Below, one piece after another: positions 58,596 to 64,000 of a DNA stretch of 64,000 nt (position 1 is its first letter; every line of letters begins with the position of its first letter). Source of the DNA: Floccularia luteovirens (taxonomy: Eukaryota > Basidiomycota > Agaricomycetes > Agaricales > Squamanitaceae); contig VSJF01000001.1 of assembly GCA_009739215.1 (NCBI GenBank), positions 868,001 through 932,000 of the forward strand, in the 5' to 3' direction. The position numbers were made by a program, and so were the translations under genes. A model generated the notes under the pieces. That model had not been told where the DNA came from and did not search any database. It saw only the letters and a program-made list of their open reading frames with translations.

Positions 58596-61500
58596 TTATT
58601 TCACCAATACATACTTCCCATCTTCCAACCGTACTTCAAGAGAAATGCTTCTGAGGTGCAGACCCTCTCTCCAAAGTGGACTAATCCCGAACCAAGCACC
58701 GAGCTTAGACATCCAAGCTTTCTTCCGAGCTCTCAATCTTCCTGTCACTGTCCGCTCTTCTGACCATCCAAGATTATTCGGAGTGTTCCCGAGTAATCCC
58801 TCCCATCGATACGCCGGTCGTGCATGAATCCATAGGTCATCATGGTCAGTACCACCGCCAGTTCCAAGAGTGGAACTTCCGCCCTGGGTCATTTCATCTA
58901 CATCATCCATCCCTAAATCCTTGGAGTTACCATCAACGCGGAACATAACCGCCTACAAAAAAAATCAAACAAAGAAAATAATTTTTAGTCACCCCTAAAC
59001 ATACCTGGTGTGTATCCCGAAAAACTGTATCATTTAAACGCAGATAGAGCTTGTTTAAAAATCCAGAATGGAAAAAATCATTCCAGCGTGCGTGACTATG
59101 CAGCAAGCCCCGTTGCATGAGGAAGCCTTCAAGCGCAACACGAGATAGAGGCCGATAAGCAATTGACGTTGTGTAGTGCGGATTGAAGTCGGTTGCATGC
59201 CGCTGGAGACCCGATATTGTATCATGGTTCCTACGCCAAAGATCGTCCTGCACAATCACCCTCAATTAGAAAGATGAACAAATAGCAAAATACTGATGCC
59301 GACCCAGAATATATACCACCATGTGTTTACCTCAGATTGTGCGACACCTGCAAGGCGTCGGTAAGAAGCCGCAAATACTGCCTCGCCATTTAGCATCAGC
59401 TCCCGCACACGTAAGTCCCTTTCGTTGATTATCGAGCTCTGCGCTAGGCCGTCCGGGTTTCGGGGTCGGTCGTATACATGGCTTAGAAATCGATACGTCA
59501 AGACATTGCTCTTCCGTACGCAGTCAGATCGTACATGCTGGCGATAACTTGCAATTTTTTCCTCGATTAAATGTATACGTCGATGGATCGCATCGCCATT
59601 AAGCTCCAAAAAGCGTGCCAAGGGTGGAGTGAGGTCAAAATCATCGTTTAGTCCTACGATCTGTCCAGATACCCGCACTTTCTTTGAGTACCATAGTTCA
59701 ATGCCAAAACCACTACCTAAGTGTATTCCATCCCATTTTAGATAGCCTTGTCGCTTGATGTGTAACACACATTTGCGATAGTGTACCGAAGTTGAGGCTT
59801 TATAGCGTCTCTTTTTCCAAAACACGGGAGTAGTGGAGCCGACGGGCTTTTTTAAAGTCATATTATTGTCACGAAAGATGCGAAGTACGCCACACAATTA
59901 CCTTTACGTACTCGTAAGGCCATGCAATGGTCTGCCCCTCCAGCGCACGAAGAGATACGCGCACATATCGTCTTCGCCGGATATCAGCGCTTGAATTCTG
60001 GCGGAGATATGCTTGTAAATTTGAGATATCCTGCACGACCGCCAGAGGACCATCATCGTATCTTATAACCTTGTACAAAATTTGATTCTTTAACCCACAG
60101 ATAGAATGCTAGGTAACAAACCAAAGTGGGTGGAAAAGGTATCCACCACGCATTTCCGAAGAAGTTCTTACAACGCGCCACACTCATTTCATTTTCGCCC
60201 TTCCAATAACAGTCCGGTCCGATGTAGTTCTTCTGAATTTCATCGCCAAGGTAGCTGTACAAGTCATGGTCAGGACCCGAAGTGAGAGCGACTGCTCTAT
60301 TATATGCAGCCGAACCAATCTCACGGAGAATCTGTAGATGCGTGTTTAGAGTATTATAAAGGAATGTCTTGAGCTCAAACCTTCAAATTCTCTATATGTC
60401 GTTCTCCGGGTGTACCACGGAACCCGAGTAGGTATGGTGGGAACTCTGAATCGCGAGACTGTGCAAAGCTTATAAACTGTTCTTTTGGAATTTTACAATT
60501 GGAGTCTGTAAGGAGTAGTGCTGTAACCGATTCTTGCCAGATCCGTCTTTTGGTGTGAATTGACGTTGGTGATATATCCAATCTGTTAAGCAACAATTAA
60601 CATTGATAGTAAAATATATAGTTGTTATCGCATACCGGGGTGAGAAGATATCAATACCTATTGAAAATCAGTGTTGAACTTGTAATCTCATAAAATACTC
60701 ACTGAAATCTATCCTGCGTGTTAATCCTTGTTATATGTTACTTCAGCGATCTTACGTCAATTAAACGAAGCGGATTGCTCACTCTTTACAAGCCTTTGCA
60801 TGACACCGAGATTTATTGTAGAAAAATCTATCAACGACCATCACATATTTAAACTTATGATTCTGTCTGCGAACGTATAAAACTCACAAAAACTGAGACC
60901 ATAGGTCACTATATATATGCTATTGGTGCCTATTGTTAGTAATTTCTGACAGTATGGTGTGTTATCAGACTTACGTGTAAAGTACATATGTACCAATGAT
61001 ATCTTTCCCAGGAACATTGAGCGCGATTAAGAGGGCAGTTATTGAGGTCATGACATAATTCAACCTGGAGGTCCATTCGCTTGCGTTGTTGACAGGGTCA
61101 AGAAATGGTGTAAATAAGCACTGCGCAATGAAAAATCCGATCATAGACAGGAGCAAAAGAATTTGGCGAACAACAGGAACTGTCTTTCGTGACTGATTGC
61201 GGAATAAACAGTTATCGCTGTCAATAACGGAGACGATGACCAGGGTACTGAGCTTCGCAAAAAGATACACCGACTCATATGTACCAAAACCACGGCGGAA
61301 GGCTAAAGACAGGCCTAAGCACAGATGTCTCAAGAAGTTGGAAGTCTCGTACCACTATAAAGAAATGCGAAAGGATTTTGGTCACGGGAAAGTAGACGAT
61401 GATATTCTGCATCCAAGTCCACTCTGTTTCTTGCCCTCCCAATCTCACTGTATTTATCAACTTTCGGTACGGATTGCTTTATAACTTTGCGTAAAGCAAA

Positions 61501-63099
61501 AGGGAACCATATACTCAGCTATTCATTTGTTCAGTGAATAAATTTCTGATGCTGACCGAGGAACATACAAATAAGAGCACAATTATTGATAGAAAGATGA
61601 TAGCGAGTGCGAAATTGACTTCGTTTCGCTTCATAGTCGTCGTCCAGCAGAAATCAAGGGGATCGCGAAATTCATTGGTTGGGCCGAGAGGAGGGATTTC
61701 AGGTGGAAAGGTACTGGCATCCGTATATGGATTTTGAACAGCCCACATGTCCTGTGACCAGACTAGGACTCGGATCGCCATTGTGCTCAAGGGGAGGTAT
61801 ATGACGGTCAATAAGAATGTGACAATGACAAGACCCCATTGTTTTCCTTTAGTCTCAACTTCTTGCAAGCCCTCCACCTCATTGTAGCGATCGCAATGTC
61901 TGGTATTGCGGTAGAAATAGTATAGAAGACCAGCTGCAATGATCATGAATGTAATGAGAAATATAAGCGACTGGACAAGTGTTGATGCAAAGTTCAAAGC
62001 TAGGACGTTTGGACTATAAATTGTCAGGAATTAGTAACTTGAGGTGAACAGAACTAAAAGCATGCTAGTTACACAGTTCCGAGAAACAATCTTCGCCACT
62101 TGTCCTGCACATTCCTGCCATTGACGGGAACTTTTGTGCAAATGAATAAATACAGCTTGAAGCGAGATAAGTTACACACCAATGGTACTTAGAATCAGCG
62201 CGAAAACTTGAACGGTGTTGAGGAGACCTTGCAAGCTGTAAAAGGATGCAAATGCGCTGGAACCCTTTGAAACGATGAGCTGTAGCAAAAACAATGCGAC
62301 TGTAACTCACCAGAAACCCAAGAAGAACATTTACAACTGATCCCAAAATAGTGCTTCTATTTCTCCAGAATGGTAGGGGCTTTGAATTTAGTTCCAGATC
62401 ATCGAGTGTTAAGCCAGTACGAGCTAAACGATCCATTGGGGGAAACATTGTGGGTGGGACCTTAGTATCCTCATCTGCATAAGATGGAGGGAGAGATGCT
62501 ATGTATTCATCTAGTTCGGGAAGATATAACATTGGCGCATATCGAGCAAAAACTGCCGCTGCAGGGATTGGGTTTTGAAGTTGTAACTTGCCGCCTTTTC
62601 TCAGCACCGCACCCAGACGACGTTTTATGGTATCATGGATTGGGGGTATGTCAGGAACATTTGGAGGGTATCTATGTTCGATGAGTGGCTTAAGGTCATC
62701 GCCAGATTCAATAGTTGTTGGGTAGTCAGCATTGCGAGAGTTCGAATTGTAACTGGAGTGTAGCGCGGGTATAGGCAACAATTCGCCATTGTTGTTAACG
62801 TCCGTGATATCATAGGTAGGTAACTGAACATATTCCAAATTTCCCGGTGACACTACATGATCAGATAATCTTGGTCTAGAGCGTTCCAGTTTCCTATCTT
62901 TATGAATGAATCGCGCAGGGGAAGGGGGAACACTGGTATGGTCTAGAGCTGCACTGAGGTTGAGATTGGAATGAACATCATTGACTGCATTCGGTTGTGA
63001 ACGACTCGCAACGGATGATCGAGATTTTTTAGGGTCTATCCTACGACTGCTGGTATCCGAAGGTAATTCATACAACTCGACAAGGTCTTTCACACCCAT
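58596..63099 (-). CDS. Very large polytopic membrane protein of unknown function
   Basis: About 15 to 17 exons join from ATG at 63099 (MGVKDLVELYELPSDTSSR) to stop at 58596 (EVRLEDGKYVLVK), well over 1100 residues. A hydrophilic head of about 250 residues contains NPIPAAAVFARYAPMLYLPELDEYI. Roughly nine membrane segments follow, among them STILGSVVNVLLGFL, LVQSLIFLITFMIIAAGLLYYF, WGLVIVTFLLTVIYLPLS, VNFALAIIFLSIIVLLF, VVRQILLLLSMIGFFIAQCLF and LNYVMTSITALLIALNV. After them comes a cytoplasmic part of about 600 residues with no recognised fold (SGPDHDLYSYLGDEIQKNYIG, KNFFGNAWWIPFPPTLV, GIELWYSKKVRVSGQIVGLN, WNDFFHSGFLNKLYLRL). The arrangement of helices in the middle, TESVYLFAKLSTL-like, recalls TRP-like fungal channels, but this is only a resemblance. 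Confidence 0.75.
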
Positions 63100-63315
63100 G
63101 ATCGAGGAGGGGCATTTGTGCGTGACGTTCTACTAACGGGGCCGCCTTCTGGAGGAAGAAGTAACCTTTTAGGTAAGTGATTCGAACATACATGTGGATG
63201 CATGTTTGATCCACACCTAAAAGTACCTCATACGATTTGAATAATAGCAGGTGATTACATTAGATAACAACTTGAATAAATAGCATAGAAAACCATAGCA
63301 ATAATACAGTTGAGC

Positions 63316-64000
63316 TCATTTTGAGTTAAGCGACATATTGTACAATTTCAGGGAAAGAATGTTTACATGAAGATATAAGTGCTTCATTGAACCCCAACAG
63401 AACGGGCAACATTTTGTGGATTCACCTACAACCTCAACAGAAGAATATTGTTCCTGACCATCCTTTCTTCGACTATGCTTTCTCAGCAAGTCACTCCTTC
63501 CTCTGAGTGATCTGAAGATCATACTTCTGCGTCTGACTGTATTTCCATCCAAGCGGTTTACTTCAACTGTTTTGGCTTCTTCGGATATCTTGACAACATT
63601 GCCTGGATGGAATACGCCGAACAATTGGTTGTAGATACTGAGAAGTAGTGCGTGTGATAGTATTTATTATACCATCTTGGTTTTGGACTTGGACCTGAAC
63701 TCTCTTGACTTGGACTTCGTTGACTTGAATTTGCTTCTCGATTTCTACCCGGTCCTCGAGATGCATTTGGTTTTCTTGATTGGTTTGTGTCTCCAAACAA
63801 TTAGCGTAGTCGCACGCAACTGGCGAATTGACCACGAAAGGCCAAATTGTTCCTCCAGTGGCAGGAGATGAGACACGATTTCTGGGTGCTCCATAACGAG
63901 TTTGTTCAACTCGTAAGGTAGAGCTGCTAGCGTATTCAGCTTAGAGTGACCACCTTTCCTTAAGATGACCGAGGGATGGATATATTCCTGAGTTTCTTCG
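63316..64000 (-). CDS. C-terminal part of an unrecognised gene, cut by the window edge
   Basis: Reading leftward from the edge, one frame gives EYIHPSVILRKGGHSKLNTL with ALPYELNKLVMEHPEIVSHL, which looks coding. Further on another frame gives a basic Ser/Arg/Pro-rich part (GPGRNREANSSQRSPSQ) that joins, by an intron starting GTATAATAA near 63674 and ending CTCAG, to IYNQLFGVFHPGNVVKISEE, VNRLDGNTVRRRSMIFRSL and a Cys-containing end. How the two frames connect near 63770-63830 is not clear. The stop is TGA at 63316. No family recognised. Confidence 0.45.

Noticed and set aside
1..64000. tRNA genes, rRNA, CRISPR arrays
   Set aside because: Reading for TTCGA-type B boxes and for regularly spaced repeats showed none that folds or repeats convincingly.

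Overview
The window looks like nuclear DNA of a basidiomycete fungus, most likely Agaricomycotina. Nearly every gene is cut into short exons by GT-AG introns of roughly 36-110 nt. There are no operons, and genes on both strands are packed closely. The gene set fits this too: Rvs167/Hob1-type BAR-SH3 protein, Pex16, GT31 glycosyltransferase, Baeyer-Villiger-type flavoprotein, ACS-family permease, and serine-rich single-pass membrane proteins. I give gene models as outer limits from start codon to stop codon; exon limits are listed where I worked them out by hand from splice sites and reading phase. No tRNA, rRNA, CRISPR array or transposase was recognised.

Layout. 0-1.2 kb: end of a protein tyrosine phosphatase. 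1.2-5.9 kb: the only long gene-free stretch, mostly a diverged head-to-tail duplication of about 1.65 kb. 5.9-20.0 kb: a dense housekeeping block with a WW-like protein, the iron-sulfur scaffold ISA1, the BAR-SH3 protein, a polytopic membrane protein, the ribosome maturation factor SDO1/SBDS, the mannosyltransferase ALG1, the iron-sulfur factor NFU1 (with an apparent single-base frameshift) and a GST-like protein. 20.2-33.5 kb: a GT31 glycosyltransferase, two tandem paralogous single-pass membrane proteins of unknown family, and two mucin-like single-pass membrane proteins facing each other across an isochorismatase-family hydrolase. 34.2-40.9 kb: Rab4 GTPase, then D-serine dehydratase, a RidA-type enamine deaminase and, divergently, an ACS-family transporter. 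41.4-49.4 kb: an RBM39/Rsd1-type splicing factor, a ketol-acid-reductoisomerase-like protein, an L-rhamnose-dehydrogenase-like SDR, a cupin, and PEX16. 49.9-64 kb: an unknown coiled-coil protein, a CorA-type magnesium transporter, RRP36, a Baeyer-Villiger-type monooxygenase, a very large polytopic membrane protein, and a truncated gene at the right edge.

How the genes work together. Most neighbours are unrelated housekeeping genes, as expected in fungi. The clearest functional grouping is D-serine dehydratase plus RidA plus permease: the dehydratase releases 2-aminoacrylate, which RidA hydrolyses, and a permease shares RidA's promoter region, where there is a 10-bp inverted repeat. A second possible grouping is the reductoisomerase-like gene and the SDR, which are divergent from a 333-bp region, with a cupin convergent on the SDR. 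ISA1 and NFU1 both serve mitochondrial [4Fe-4S] cluster delivery but are 9 kb apart, so I treat that as coincidence.
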